64,000 nt of DNA from Micrococcales bacterium (GTDB lineage: Bacteria; Actinomycetota; Actinomycetes; S36-B12; UBA10799), in assembly GCA_016719135.1 (NCBI GenBank), contig JADKAV010000028.1:5798-69797 (forward strand). The letters run 5' to 3'. Positions within the stretch are counted from its first letter, which is position 1; every line of letters starts with the position of its first letter. The notes beneath the pieces were generated by a model. The model was not told where the DNA came from. It saw only the letters and a list, made by a program, of their open reading frames with translations, and did no database searches. This document shows positions 19,070-27,794 of this stretch, in pieces. Both the position numbers and the translations under genes were made by a program.

Positions 19070-19767
19070 CCGAAACCCCCACCGCCAGCAGCGGCGCTGG
19101 TGCCGCGTTATGGCGGTTCGTCAAAGAGATCGTCATCATCCTGGTGGTGGCGCTCGGTTTGTCCTTCCTGGTGCGCACGTTCGTCGTGCAGGCGTTCTAC
19201 GTGCCGAGCCAGTCGATGGAAAACACGTTGATGCCCAACGACCGGATTCTGGCCTCGAAGCTGTCGACCCGCTTCGGTGGGGTCGACCGCGGTCAGATTG
19301 TGGTGTTCCGCGATCCCGGCAATTGGCTCGATGATGCCCAGAAGCGCTCACCGGGTGGTCTGCCGGGCCTGTTCGAGTGGATCGGGCTTCTGCCCAGCAA
19401 CACCGGCGACGACCTGGTGAAGCGCGTCATCGGCGTCGGGGGAGACCATGTGCGCTGCTGCAGCACCGACGGCCGGATCGTGCTCAACGGTGTGCCTTTG
19501 ACCGAACCGTACGTCAAGCCCGGTGGCACCAGCGACGACGTGCGCTTCGACGTGATGGTGCCGCAGGGCAGCCTGTTCGTGATGGGCGACAACCGCAACG
19601 CCTCGGCGGATTCCCGGTACCACCTCAATGACAACCAGGGCACGGTTCCGCTGGACAACGTCGTGGGAAGAGTGGTTCTGACGGTTTGGCCGTTTTCTGC
19701 TTTCAGCACTCACCCGGTGCCCGCTGTCCCGTTCGACGATCCACGCCTGGACGACCAGCAGAAGTAG
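19066..19767 (+). CDS. lepB: Signal peptidase I
   Basis: Type I signal peptidase of 233 residues. GTG 19066 overlaps the rplS stop. One N-terminal transmembrane helix (EIVIILVVALGLSFLVRTFV) is followed by the catalytic serine in PSQSMENTL (about Ser50) and the general-base lysine in GDDLVKRVIG (about Lys119). The C-terminal boxes SLFVMGDNRNASADSR and VVGRVVLTVWP are present. It cleaves exported preproteins at the outer face of the membrane, for example those delivered by the SRP system encoded nearby. Confidence 0.95.
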   Translation: MTETPTASSGAGAALWRFVKEIVIILVVALGLSFLVRTFVVQAFYVPSQSMENTLMPNDRILASKLSTRFGGVDRGQIVVFRDPGNWLDDAQKRSPGGLPGLFEWIGLLPSNTGDDLVKRVIGVGGDHVRCCSTDGRIVLNGVPLTEPYVKPGGTSDDVRFDVMVPQGSLFVMGDNRNASADSRYHLNDNQGTVPLDNVVGRVVLTVWPFSAFSTHPVPAVPFDDPRLDDQQK

Positions 19768-19826
19768 TCGATCGGACACGCCGCGCTCGCCCACGGATAT
19801 GTCGGACCTGTGCATAAGGTTGGGCT

Positions 19827-20480
19827 GTGGTGGGTCCCAATTTCCCGGTTCCGCGCAAGGGAGCCGGTCCGTACGCGTTCGACAACGCCGTGCGGCGGGC
19901 CGGGTTTCCGCTGGTAGCCGGCCTCGACGAAGCCGGCCGTGGCGCGTGCGCGGGGCCTTTGTACGCCGCTGCTGTGGTCCTCGGGCCGACCACCCGGATC
20001 GCTGAACTGGCCGACTCCAAGCTGCTGACCGCTGCGGTTCGGGAACGGGTGGAGGTGCGGATCAAACGGTCGGCCGTGGCCTGGGCAGTTGTCGCGGTGG
20101 ACGTCGAGGAACTCGACGAGGTCGGCCTGCACCGCGCGAACCTGCTGGCCTTCCGCCGCGCCTGGCAGCGTTTGGACCCTACCCCCGACTACGCCTTGTG
20201 TGACGGCTTCGTCCCCGGCGGGCTGGGCCGCCCGGAACTCGGGGTGTGGAAGGGCGATCAGGTCTCCGCGTCGATCTCGGCGGCCAGCGTTCTGGCCAAG
20301 TGCGCACGGGATCGGCACATGACCGCGCTGCACGAGGACTACCCTGACTACGGTTTCGACGTGCACAAGGGCTACACAACCGCGGCGCACCGTACCGCGC
20401 TCAGCGCGCACGGCCCGTGCGAGATCCATCGACATCGATTCATCACCGTTCGCCGAGCCATACGAGAGGGAGCCGCATGA
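19827..20480 (+). CDS. rnhB: Ribonuclease HII
   Basis: RNase HII of 217 residues, removing ribonucleotides and RNA from DNA hybrids. The signature GLDEAGRGACAGPL places catalytic Asp34/Glu35; other blocks are ADSKLLTA, GDQVSASISAASVLAKCARD and YGFDVHKGYTT. It starts at GTG 19827. The stop overlaps the next gene by four bases (ATGA at 20477-20480). Confidence 0.93.
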   Translation: MVGPNFPVPRKGAGPYAFDNAVRRAGFPLVAGLDEAGRGACAGPLYAAAVVLGPTTRIAELADSKLLTAAVRERVEVRIKRSAVAWAVVAVDVEELDEVGLHRANLLAFRRAWQRLDPTPDYALCDGFVPGGLGRPELGVWKGDQVSASISAASVLAKCARDRHMTALHEDYPDYGFDVHKGYTTAAHRTALSAHGPCEIHRHRFITVRRAIREGAA

Positions 20481-20782
20481 GCGTTGACGACCTGCAGCGC
20501 TACGAGAGTGAGGTCGAACTCGACCTCTACCGGCAGTACCGCGAGGTGGTGGGCATGTTCCGTCACGTGGTCGAGACCGAACGGCGCTTCTACCTGGCCA
20601 ACGATGTCGACGTGCAGGTGCGGACCACCGACGGGGGAGAGGTCTTCTTCGAGGTGCAGTTGCGCGACGTCTGGGTCTGGGACATGTACCGGCAGGGAAG
20701 GTTCGCGCGGTCCGTGCGGATTCTGACCTTCAAGGACGTGAACGTCGAAGAACTGCCCGCTGGGGAAAACGCCTCGGCCTGA
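20477..20782 (+). CDS. DUF2469 family protein
   Basis: A 101-residue protein of the actinobacteria-specific DUF2469 family, almost always next to rnhB. Conserved segments YESEVELDLYRQYREVVGMF, VVETERRFYLANDV and RDVWVWDMYR are present. It is acidic, with no signal peptide or membrane segment, so cytosolic. The function is unknown. The four-base overlap with rnhB implies co-translation. Confidence 0.92.
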   Translation: MSVDDLQRYESEVELDLYRQYREVVGMFRHVVETERRFYLANDVDVQVRTTDGGEVFFEVQLRDVWVWDMYRQGRFARSVRILTFKDVNVEELPAGENASA

Positions 20783-20839
20783 TCCACAGATTCGCGCCGA
20801 CGGTTCCCGCACGGCCCGGCGTCGAGCAGGCTGAGATCT

Positions 20840-21652
20840 ATGGACATCGATCGCTGTGCACGTGTGATCCTCAGCGGTGCCGGGCGCGAAACCGGCCACC
20901 TCGTCGACGACCCGGTGCGGATGGCCGCGGCGATCGTCGGACGCGACGCGGTCGTCCCGGCCGCTCACGCACTGGCCGACGACTGGGTGAGCAGCGGGGG
21001 CACGATCATCAGCGCAGATGACCCGACGTGGCCCGAGGGACTGGTGTCGCTGGGTGGGGCCCAGCCATTGCTGTTGTGGGTGAGAGGTTCGCTGCCAGGG
21101 GCGCGCTGCGAGATGGTCTCGGTCGTCGGGTCCCGGGAATGCACCGCGTACGGCCGCGATGTCGCGGCGGTGCTCGCCCGGCAAGCGTGCGCCAGCGGTC
21201 TCACGGTCGTGTCTGGAGGTGCGCTGGGTATCGACAGCCACGCCCACACCGGTGCCCTGGAGGCGGGCGGAAAGACAGTGCTGGTGGCAGCCGGCGGGGC
21301 GGGACGGGTGTATCCGAGCCCGCACGAAAAGCTGTTCCGCGAGGCTGCCGCCGCAGGTGCGGTGATCTGGGAACACCCACCGGGGACCCGCCTGACGCAG
21401 CGGGGTTTCCTGCACCGCAATCGGCTCATCGCAGCGCTGTCCGGTGTCACCGTTCTGGTGGAGGCCGCCGAACGGTCAGGTGCGCTGAACACGGGGCGGA
21501 CAGCAGCGGACCTCGGGCGTCTGGTCCTCGGGGTGCCAGGGCGTATCGACAGCCCAGCATCGTCGGGGATTCATCGGGCGATCGCCGATGGCTGGGCCGC
21601 GATTCTGCTCGGAGCCAATGATCTGTCGCAGTTCTTGGCCAGCGCCGCGTAG
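20840..21652 (+). CDS. dprA: DNA-processing protein DprA/Smf
   Basis: A 270-residue DprA with the Rossmann-like core: SVVGSRECTAYGRDVA, VVSGGALGIDSHAHTGAL and AAGGAGRVYPSPHEKLF are diagnostic. DprA loads RecA onto incoming single-stranded DNA during transformation. There is little C-terminal domain after the Rossmann fold, so this is a short form. In most actinobacteria yraN and comM lie between DUF2469 and dprA; here only 57 bases separate them and neither gene is present. Confidence 0.9.
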   Translation: MDIDRCARVILSGAGRETGHLVDDPVRMAAAIVGRDAVVPAAHALADDWVSSGGTIISADDPTWPEGLVSLGGAQPLLLWVRGSLPGARCEMVSVVGSRECTAYGRDVAAVLARQACASGLTVVSGGALGIDSHAHTGALEAGGKTVLVAAGGAGRVYPSPHEKLFREAAAAGAVIWEHPPGTRLTQRGFLHRNRLIAALSGVTVLVEAAERSGALNTGRTAADLGRLVLGVPGRIDSPASSGIHRAIADGWAAILLGANDLSQFLASAA

Positions 21653-21897
21653 TGGGGTCTGACCGCCGCCGGTCTCAGCACAGGGATTGCCTGGATGGGG
21701 TAATTGTGGACCCCGGGCACTGACTTGAGGCGCCAAAGCAAGAACTCGGGTTCACCAGCGCGGCGCCTCGGCTTCGGGGTTCGGCAAGGGTCTGTTCGGG
21801 ATAGAGACCGCCACTGCGGACCGACTCAACACTGACGCCTGGTCGAATCCGAAGGGCCGGTTTGACTCCCGGTGTTCGGGACGGGCACTCTGGCACC

Positions 21898-22818
21898 GTG
21901 CCCGGTCAGGTGACGAGCAAACAGCACGTGGACGGTTCCGCCGCCGCGCTGCGATCGGCCATGACCGATTTCGATCGCTACATGGCCGCAGAGCGCGGGT
22001 TCTCAGCTCACACGGCCACGGCCTACCGCCGTGATGTGGAGGATCTGCTGGCCTTCCTCGGCGACGAGCCGATGACCACCGCCTTGATTCGTGCGTGGTT
22101 GGCACAGGCACGGGAGCGCGGGGTGGGCTCGGCGACCGTGGCCCGTCGCATCGCGAGTCTGCGGTGCTTCGCCCACTGGGCGGTGCGCCAAGGACTGCTC
22201 GACGCCGATCCCACGCTGCGCCTGAGAAGCCCACGGGTGGTTTCCGATCTGCCACGTGTGGCCGACAGTGATCGGCTCAACGAGGCTCTCGACACGTTGA
22301 ACCGGGTCGCCGACGATCCCATCGCAGTGCGCGATGTGGCCGCGCTCGAGCTGCTCTACGGCAGCGGTCTGCGGGTCAGCGAGGTCTGTTCGATCGACGT
22401 CGGCGATATCGACCACGAACGGCGGACCGTGCGAGTGCTCGGGAAGGGTGCGAAACAGCGGGTCGTGCCGCTCACCGTGCCCGCCAGTCGCGCGATCCAG
22501 CGCTGGACCTCGGTGCGCGCGACCCTGGCCAACCCCGATGAGTGCGCGCTGCTGGTGGGCAGTCGCGGAAGGCGACTGGACGTGCGGGTCCTGCGACGCG
22601 TCGTCCACGAGACCACCGCAGCCTTCCCGGGCTTGCCCGAACTGGCTCCCCACGGACTGCGCCACAGCATGGCCAGCCATGTTCTCGAGGGCGGCGCGGA
22701 CCTGCGCTACGTCCAGCAGTTGTTGGGCCATGCCAGTCTGGCCAGCACCCAGATCTACACCCATGTCTCCGCAGAGCGGCTGCGCTCGGCCTACCAGAAT
22801 GCGCATCCCCGTGCTTGA
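21898..22818 (+). CDS. xerC: Tyrosine recombinase XerC
   Basis: Site-specific tyrosine recombinase acting on chromosome dimers. A SAM-like core-binding domain (FDRYMAAERGFSAHTATAYRRD) is followed by the catalytic domain with Arg in GSGLRVSEV, Lys in the GKGAKQR hairpin, HGLRHSMASH, the LLGHASLASTQ histidine and the nucleophile Tyr in IYTHVS. The start is taken as GTG 21898, giving 306 residues; ATG 21961 is an alternative. The position between dprA and whiG matches streptomycetes and argues for the housekeeping Xer rather than an integrase. The 245 bases upstream contain no gene. Confidence 0.9.
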   Translation: MPGQVTSKQHVDGSAAALRSAMTDFDRYMAAERGFSAHTATAYRRDVEDLLAFLGDEPMTTALIRAWLAQARERGVGSATVARRIASLRCFAHWAVRQGLLDADPTLRLRSPRVVSDLPRVADSDRLNEALDTLNRVADDPIAVRDVAALELLYGSGLRVSEVCSIDVGDIDHERRTVRVLGKGAKQRVVPLTVPASRAIQRWTSVRATLANPDECALLVGSRGRRLDVRVLRRVVHETTAAFPGLPELAPHGLRHSMASHVLEGGADLRYVQQLLGHASLASTQIYTHVSAERLRSAYQNAHPRA

Positions 22819-23632
22819 GCCCGATCTGCTGGATGAGGCCAGCCTCGCGGAGAAGGAGGCGGCCCAGAACGCCGCTGCCCTCAGTACTTTGTGGCAGGCC
22901 TACAAAGACACCGGTGACCGGTCGAAACGGGATCGACTGATCGTCCATTACGCCCCGCTGGTCAAGTACGTCGCCGGCCGGGTGCGCTCCGGACTGCCCA
23001 ACAACGTCGAAGCCGCGGATCTGGTCTCGTACGGCATGTTCGGCCTGATCGACGCGATCGACAAGTTCGACATCAGCCGTCAGATCAAGTTCGAGACCTA
23101 TGCGATCAACCGGATCCGGGGTGCCATCATCGACGAGTTGCGGTCGCTGGACTGGGTGCCGCGGTCGGTCCGGTCCAAGGCCAAGGTGTTGGAACGGGCC
23201 CACGCCGAGCTGGAAGCCGAGCTCAAGCGGGCTCCCACCGAGGCGGAGATCGCCGACAGGATGGGACTGACCCGAGAACAACTGGCAAAGCTGATGAGCC
23301 AGGTCTCGTTCACCAACATGGTCGCTCTCGACGAGGTCACCCACGGCGGTTCCGACCGCGGCGACAAGATGACCCTTGGCGATCTGCTCGAGGATCCTCG
23401 TGCGCCGGACCCCGAAGCGGAATATGAGACCGAGGAGATGAAGGTCCTACTGGCCGAACAGATCTCCGGTCTGCCCGAGCGCGAGAAGGTCGTGCTCACC
23501 TTGTACTACTACGAACGGCTCACCTTGGCCGAGATCGGATCGGTTCTCGGCGTTACCGAGAGCCGGGTCAGTCAGATCCACAGCAAGTCGCTGCTGGATC
23601 TGCGCGCTCGGCTGACGCAGATCGGCTTGTGA
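22799..23632 (+). CDS. whiG: RNA polymerase sigma factor, WhiG/FliA type
   Basis: A 277-residue sigma-70 group 3 factor with regions 2 (LIVHYAPLVKYVAGRV, FGLIDAIDKFDISRQIKFETYA), 3 (RAPTEAEIADRMGL) and 4 (LPEREKVVLTLYYYERLTL, LGVTESRVSQIHSKSL). Region 2.3/2.4 (INRIRGAIIDELRSLDWVPRSVR) is the FliA/WhiG signature. ATG 22799 overlaps xerC by 20 bases; GTG 22811 is an alternative. In streptomycetes this locus encodes WhiG, which starts sporulation in aerial hyphae; elsewhere the type drives motility genes. No anti-sigma gene is adjacent. Which role applies here is not decidable. Confidence 0.9.
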   Translation: MRIPVLEPDLLDEASLAEKEAAQNAAALSTLWQAYKDTGDRSKRDRLIVHYAPLVKYVAGRVRSGLPNNVEAADLVSYGMFGLIDAIDKFDISRQIKFETYAINRIRGAIIDELRSLDWVPRSVRSKAKVLERAHAELEAELKRAPTEAEIADRMGLTREQLAKLMSQVSFTNMVALDEVTHGGSDRGDKMTLGDLLEDPRAPDPEAEYETEEMKVLLAEQISGLPEREKVVLTLYYYERLTLAEIGSVLGVTESRVSQIHSKSLLDLRARLTQIGL

Positions 23633-23772
23633 GGGTTCAACGCGAAGGCCTGTGGATCAGCCCCTGCAGGCCGGTCCATCCGATCGGCGCAGCGGCCCGC
23701 TGAGGCCTGGCATGAGCCCATCTAGGCTAGAAGCGAGGGGGTGGGCAGGATGTCGCGGCGTCGGTCACGATC

Positions 23773-24459
23773 ATGACTCCGGTCTTCGCCTTCCTGCTTG
23801 CTTCGGCGGCAGCGTCGACGACGATGCTGGGTGCCTTGATCGCCACCAGCGGCCGACCGTGGCCGGCCAGAGTGTTCGGCGTGACGTTGCTGCTGGTGGC
23901 CGGGGCCATGGTGCTGATCAGCGTGCTGGAACTCTTCCCGGCCGCTGTCGACGCCGGGCTGTCGGTGGCCCGGGTGGCAGGGCTGGCGTTGATCGGCGCG
24001 CTCATCGTTGTCGGCATGCAGATCCTGGCCAGGCGTTTGCGCCCGGACGGCAGCCGCCTGGCCATGAGCGCTTCGCTCATTGCCGTGGCGATCGGCCTGC
24101 ACAACATCCCCGAAGGGGCAGTGACCGCGGCCACCGCCATGTTGTCCGTCGAGGCGGGCCTCGTGACGGCCACCGCACTGGCCTTGCACAACGTGCCGGA
24201 GGGTATCGCTGTGGCCGCACCGGTGATGGCTGCCGGAGGTGGGCGTGCACGGGCCTACTGGTTCACGTTCATCGCGACCGCCGGGGAAATCGCCGGCGCC
24301 CTGATGGTGTTGGCTTTCGCCGAAGCCTTCACCGAGGTCCGTATTGCCGGACTGCTTGCGGTGGTGGGCGGAATCATGGTGACGCTGAGTCTGCTGGAGA
24401 TCGCACCGGCGGGAATCGGGCTCTGGCGCCAGGAGGCACGGGTACAGCGGCAGGCCTGA
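23773..24459 (+). CDS. ZIP family metal transporter
   Basis: A 228-residue membrane protein with seven or eight hydrophobic segments and two copies of the ZIP metal-site motif (LHNIPEGAVT in one helix and LHNVPEGIAVA in the next), plus a second binuclear-site helix in TAGEIAGALM. Such proteins import zinc, iron or manganese. It begins at ATG 23773, 140 bases after whiG, and its last 86 bases overlap the convergent M23 peptidase gene, an unusually long overlap. Metal specificity cannot be read from the sequence. Confidence 0.88.
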   Translation: MTPVFAFLLASAAASTTMLGALIATSGRPWPARVFGVTLLLVAGAMVLISVLELFPAAVDAGLSVARVAGLALIGALIVVGMQILARRLRPDGSRLAMSASLIAVAIGLHNIPEGAVTAATAMLSVEAGLVTATALALHNVPEGIAVAAPVMAAGGGRARAYWFTFIATAGEIAGALMVLAFAEAFTEVRIAGLLAVVGGIMVTLSLLEIAPAGIGLWRQEARVQRQA

Positions 24460-24925
24460 ACGCCAGGGCCGACAGCGGTTTCAGAACCGGGCGGGGGCGT
24501 GGCAGGAAGGACAGCGGATCGACGTACTGGCCATCGACCTTCGCACCCCAGTGCAGGCAGCGGCCGTCGCAATGGCCTCCGGTCTCGACCCGGCCGAGCA
24601 CCTGACCAGGCTGCAGTCGTTGCCCCACAGTGACCCGGGCACGCACCGGTTCGAACGTGAAGCGGACGACCCCGGACTTGAGTACGAGCACAGGGCGCGC
24701 AGCGATCCGGTCTGCGAACACGATCCGGCCGGGCCGGGGTGCGACCACCGCCTGCCCGCGACGGGCCTCGAGGTCGACGCCGCGGTGTGCCGGCAGCCAG
24801 TTGTGCGGCGCCGGCGCGAACGGCCGGACGACAACCAGCGGGGATACCGGCGGCGCCGGCGGGAGGGCGAACATCGTCATGAACTCATTGACACTCAGCT
24901 GACGGTCGCTGTGAACCGTCCTCAC
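24374..24925 (-). CDS. M23 family metallopeptidase
   Basis: LytM-type peptidase of up to 183 residues, divergent from rpsB as in many actinobacteria. The zinc site HRGVDLEARRG (HxxxD) and the ECLHWG-like motif CLHWGAKVDGQYVDPLSFL are present. Such enzymes cleave or bind peptidoglycan cross-bridges outside the cell. The reading frame lacks a clear signal peptide before VVVRPFAPAPHNWLPAHRG, and its C-terminus runs 86 bases into the ZIP gene. Either feature could mean a wrong start, a frame error or a genuine variant. Start 24925 is the outermost candidate; the ATG at 24889 is another. Confidence 0.75.
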   Translation of the reverse strand: MRTVHSDRQLSVNEFMTMFALPPAPPVSPLVVVRPFAPAPHNWLPAHRGVDLEARRGQAVVAPRPGRIVFADRIAARPVLVLKSGVVRFTFEPVRARVTVGQRLQPGQVLGRVETGGHCDGRCLHWGAKVDGQYVDPLSFLPRPRPVLKPLSALAFRPAAVPVPPGARARFPPVRSPADSASP

Positions 24926-25185
24926 GGAATCTGTGAATACCGGGCGTCGCTATCCACAGGTGGCCCGTTACCATAGGGAACATCGTCTGGCCGATCCGGC
25001 GTGCCCCAGGGTAGGTTCGGCACAGGTCAGGCGAAATTCGCACACCGAGTGCCGCGCTGTACCCACTGCGCGGTCTCCTGAGTCCAGTCCTCACCAGGTC
25101 AGCACAGGAGTCGGTGTCAGGGTGCCGATCGCCGATTGGCACATCTAACTGGACAAGTGCCGTACGCGGCACGAAAGGAAATCCC
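24926..25185. promoter_or_regulatory. Divergent promoter region between M23 peptidase and rpsB
   Basis: This 260-base region holds the promoters of two divergent genes and no gene of its own. A -10-like TACCAT lies at 24971-24976 and the rpsB ribosome-binding site AAAGGAAA at 25174-25181. Known S2 autoregulatory leaders exist in other bacteria, but I see no structure strong enough to claim one here. Confidence 0.4.
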
Positions 25186-26172
25186 ATGGCAGTTGTGACC
25201 ATGCGCCAGATGCTGGAGTCCGGCGTCCACTTCGGACACCAGACCCGCCGCTGGAACCCCAAGATGAAGCGGTTCATCCTCACCGACCGCAACGGCATCT
25301 ACATCATCGACCTGAATCAGGCACTCGGATATCTCGACAACGCCTTCGAGTTCGTCAAGCAGACCGTTTCGCACGGCGGCACGATCCTGTTCATCGGCAC
25401 GAAGAAGCAGGCCCAGGAAGCTGTCGCCACGCAGGCGCAGCGGGTTGGAATGCCCTACGTCAACGAGCGCTGGCTCGGTGGCATGCTGACCAACTTCCAG
25501 ACGGTGCACCAGCGCCTGCAGCGCCTCAAGGAACTCGAGGAGATCGACTTCGACGACGTGGCGGCCAGTGGCATGACCAAGCGGGAACTGCTCGGCCTTC
25601 GCCGCGAGCGCGACAAGCTTGAGCGGGTCCTAGGTGGTATCCGCTTCATGAGCAAGATCCCGAGTGCGGTCTGGATCGTCGACACGAACAAGGAGCACAT
25701 CGCGGTCGCCGAGGCGCGCAAGCTCGGCATCCCGATCGTCGCGATCCTGGACACCAACTGCGACCCCGATGTGGTCGACTACCCGATCCCCGGCAACGAC
25801 GACGCGATTCGTGCCGTCGGACTGCTGACCCGGGTCATCGCCGATGCCGTGGCAGAGGGCAAGATGGCCCGCGCCGGGGCAGGCGACGAGACTGCCGAAG
25901 AGATGCCGCAGTGGGAACGCGACCTGCTGGAGCCGGACGGAAGCCGCCGAGCCGAAGCCGGGGCTGGACGCAGCCGAAGCCAGGAAGCCGCCGAAGCCGC
26001 ACCTGCGGCCGAAGCAGCACCAACCCCCGAGCAGGTCGAGCCAACTGAAGCCACCGGTGTGGACGTGCCCGAGGTGCCGGTCGCCCAGACCGGAGAGGCC
26101 CCCACGCCCGAGCAGGTCGAGCCCGTTGAGGCGACGACCCCCGAGCCCACCACCAATGAGGAGAACAACTGA
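25186..26172 (+). CDS. rpsB: 30S ribosomal protein S2
   Basis: S2 with a complete core (MRQMLESGVHFGHQTRRWNP, LFIGTKKQAQEAVA, YVNERWLGGMLTNFQT, DTNCDPDVVDYPIPGNDD). ATG 25186 follows AAAGGAAA. The core ends near residue 240; the remaining 90 or so residues are an Ala/Glu/Pro-rich tail with two near-repeats (PTPEQVEP). The tail is longer than in most actinobacteria and probably disordered. The stop shares bases with the tsf ATG (TGATG), the usual S2-EF-Ts coupling. Confidence 0.96.
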   Translation: MAVVTMRQMLESGVHFGHQTRRWNPKMKRFILTDRNGIYIIDLNQALGYLDNAFEFVKQTVSHGGTILFIGTKKQAQEAVATQAQRVGMPYVNERWLGGMLTNFQTVHQRLQRLKELEEIDFDDVAASGMTKRELLGLRRERDKLERVLGGIRFMSKIPSAVWIVDTNKEHIAVAEARKLGIPIVAILDTNCDPDVVDYPIPGNDDAIRAVGLLTRVIADAVAEGKMARAGAGDETAEEMPQWERDLLEPDGSRRAEAGAGRSRSQEAAEAAPAAEAAPTPEQVEPTEATGVDVPEVPVAQTGEAPTPEQVEPVEATTPEPTTNEENN

Positions 26173-27005
26173 TGGCTGTGAGTGCAGCTGACGTCAAACG
26201 CCTGCGCGAAATGACCGGCGCGGGAATGCTGGACTGCAAGAACGCCCTGACCGAGGCGGACGGCGACTTCGACAAGGCCGTCGAGATCCTGCGGGTCAAG
26301 GGTGCCAAGGGTGTCAACAAGCGTGCGGAGCGTACGGCCTCCAACGGGCTGGTGACCTCCTACCTCGAGGGCACCGGACACGGAGTCCTGCTCGAGCTGA
26401 ACTGCGAGACCGACTTCGTGGCCAAGACCCCGGCCTTCCAGCAGATCGCTGCCGACGTGTCCGCGTTCGTCGCGGCCAAGAGGCCGTCGGATGTGACCGA
26501 GTTGCTCAGCCTGGAACTCGAGGCCGACAAGACCATCCAGCAGTTGCTGGACGAGGCCAACGCGAGCATGGGTGAGAAGATCGAGATCCGCCGCTTCGAG
26601 CGGTTCGGGGACGGCTTCGTCACCGTGTATCTGCACAAGCACGACCCGGCCCTTCCGCCGAGCGTGGGTGCGCTGGTCGAGCTCGACGGCGAGAACGAAG
26701 AGGTCGGCAAGAACGTCGCCCAGCACATCGCGGCGATGTCCCCGCTGTACCTGTCGCGCGAGGATGTCCCCGAGGATGTCGTCGCCAACGAGCGCCGCAT
26801 CGCCGAGGAGACCGCCCGCGAAGAGGGCAAACCCGAGCAGGCGCTACCCAAGATCGTCGAGGGCCGCGTGAACGGGTTCTTCAAGGACGTGTGTCTGCTG
26901 GAGCAGCCATGGGTCCGCGACAACAAGAAGACCATCGGCGCGTACCTGAACGAGAACGGTGTGACCGTGACTCGGTTCGCGCGCTTCAAGGTCGGCCAGG
27001 GCTGA
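26172..27005 (+). CDS. tsf: Elongation factor Ts
   Basis: Nucleotide-exchange factor for EF-Tu, 277 residues. The UBA-like N-terminus (AADVKRLREMTGAGMLDCKN) and the key TDFVAK motif in NCETDFVAKTPAF are present, with two dimerisation subdomains following. The start overlaps rpsB and the stop is five bases before pyrH, so rpsB-tsf-pyrH is one operon. Confidence 0.97.
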   Translation: MAVSAADVKRLREMTGAGMLDCKNALTEADGDFDKAVEILRVKGAKGVNKRAERTASNGLVTSYLEGTGHGVLLELNCETDFVAKTPAFQQIAADVSAFVAAKRPSDVTELLSLELEADKTIQQLLDEANASMGEKIEIRRFERFGDGFVTVYLHKHDPALPPSVGALVELDGENEEVGKNVAQHIAAMSPLYLSREDVPEDVVANERRIAEETAREEGKPEQALPKIVEGRVNGFFKDVCLLEQPWVRDNKKTIGAYLNENGVTVTRFARFKVGQG

Positions 27006-27009
27006 CACG

Positions 27010-27744
27010 ATGCAGCGTTGGGAGTCGGCACCTGCAACAGGCTGGAATCGTGTCCTTCTGAAACTGTCCGGGGAGGCGTTCTCGGGCGGTACCGGCCTAG
27101 GTGTCGATCCCGACGTCGTCGCATCGATCGCGCAGCAGATCGCCGAAGTGGTCTCGGACGGTCGGGAGGTGGCTGTCGTGATCGGTGGCGGCAACTACTT
27201 CCGCGGCGCGCAACTGTCCGAGCACGGTATGGACCGGGCCCGCGCCGACTACATGGGCATGCTGGGCACGGTCATGAACTGTCTGGCCCTGCAGGACTTC
27301 TTGGAGAAAGCCGGCGTCGAGACCCGGGTTCAGACAGCCATCGCCATGGGGCAGGTCGCTGAACCCTACGTCCCGCGTCGCGCCATCCGGCACCTGCAGA
27401 AGGGCCGCGTTGTGATCTTCGGCGCGGGCCTGGGGGTGCCGTACTTCTCCACGGACTCCTGTGCAGCCCAACGGGCATTGGAGATTGGTTGCCAAGTGGT
27501 GCTGATGGGCAAGAGCGGGGTGGATGGCGTCTACGACGCGGACCCGCGCACGACACCTGCGGCCACGAAGTACGACCGTCTGACCCACTCCATGGTTCTC
27601 GCGCAGGATCTCAAGGTGGCCGATGGAACCGCGATCAGTCTGTGCCGTGACAACGGGCTTCCGCTGATCGTTTTCGACCTCATCGCGCCGGGGAACATCC
27701 GGCGGGCCGCGGCCGGCCTGCAGGTCGGCACCCTCGTCGCGTGA
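27010..27744 (+). CDS. pyrH: Uridylate kinase
   Basis: UMP kinase of 244 residues, forming UDP for pyrimidine nucleotide synthesis. Blocks VLLKLSGEAFSG, VVIGGGNYFRG, YMGMLGTVMNCLALQDFLE and GKSGVDGVYDADPR are characteristic of the bacterial hexameric enzyme of the amino-acid-kinase fold. It follows tsf directly. Downstream, the usual frr is displaced by a feo operon and three leftward genes, 6.2 kb away. Confidence 0.96.
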   Translation: MQRWESAPATGWNRVLLKLSGEAFSGGTGLGVDPDVVASIAQQIAEVVSDGREVAVVIGGGNYFRGAQLSEHGMDRARADYMGMLGTVMNCLALQDFLEKAGVETRVQTAIAMGQVAEPYVPRRAIRHLQKGRVVIFGAGLGVPYFSTDSCAAQRALEIGCQVVLMGKSGVDGVYDADPRTTPAATKYDRLTHSMVLAQDLKVADGTAISLCRDNGLPLIVFDLIAPGNIRRAAAGLQVGTLVA

Positions 27745-27757
27745 TTTGCCTCACAAG

Positions 27758-27776
27758 TAAGGGTCGCCTTACCCGA
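27758..27776 (+). promoter_or_regulatory. DtxR/IdeR-type iron box before feoA
   Basis: TAAGGGTCGCCTTACCCGA matches the DtxR/IdeR consensus TWAGGTWAGSCTWACCTWA at 15 of 19 positions and is palindromic (GTAAGG/CCTTAC). It sits just upstream of, and would overlap, the feo promoter. Repression by an iron-loaded DtxR-family protein would switch the operon on when iron is scarce. Confidence 0.7.
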
Positions 27777-27782
27777 ACCTGG

Positions 27783-27788
27783 TAACGT
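27783..27788 (+). promoter_or_regulatory. Putative -10 element of feo operon, leaderless
   Basis: TAACGT fits the TANNNT pattern of actinobacterial -10 elements. Its distance to the feoA GTG at 27795 would place the transcription start at or next to the start codon, giving a leaderless mRNA. The nearby AGGAGG abuts the GTG with no spacing, so it cannot serve as a normal ribosome-binding site for that codon. Confidence 0.5.
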
Positions 27789-27794
27789 AGGAGG

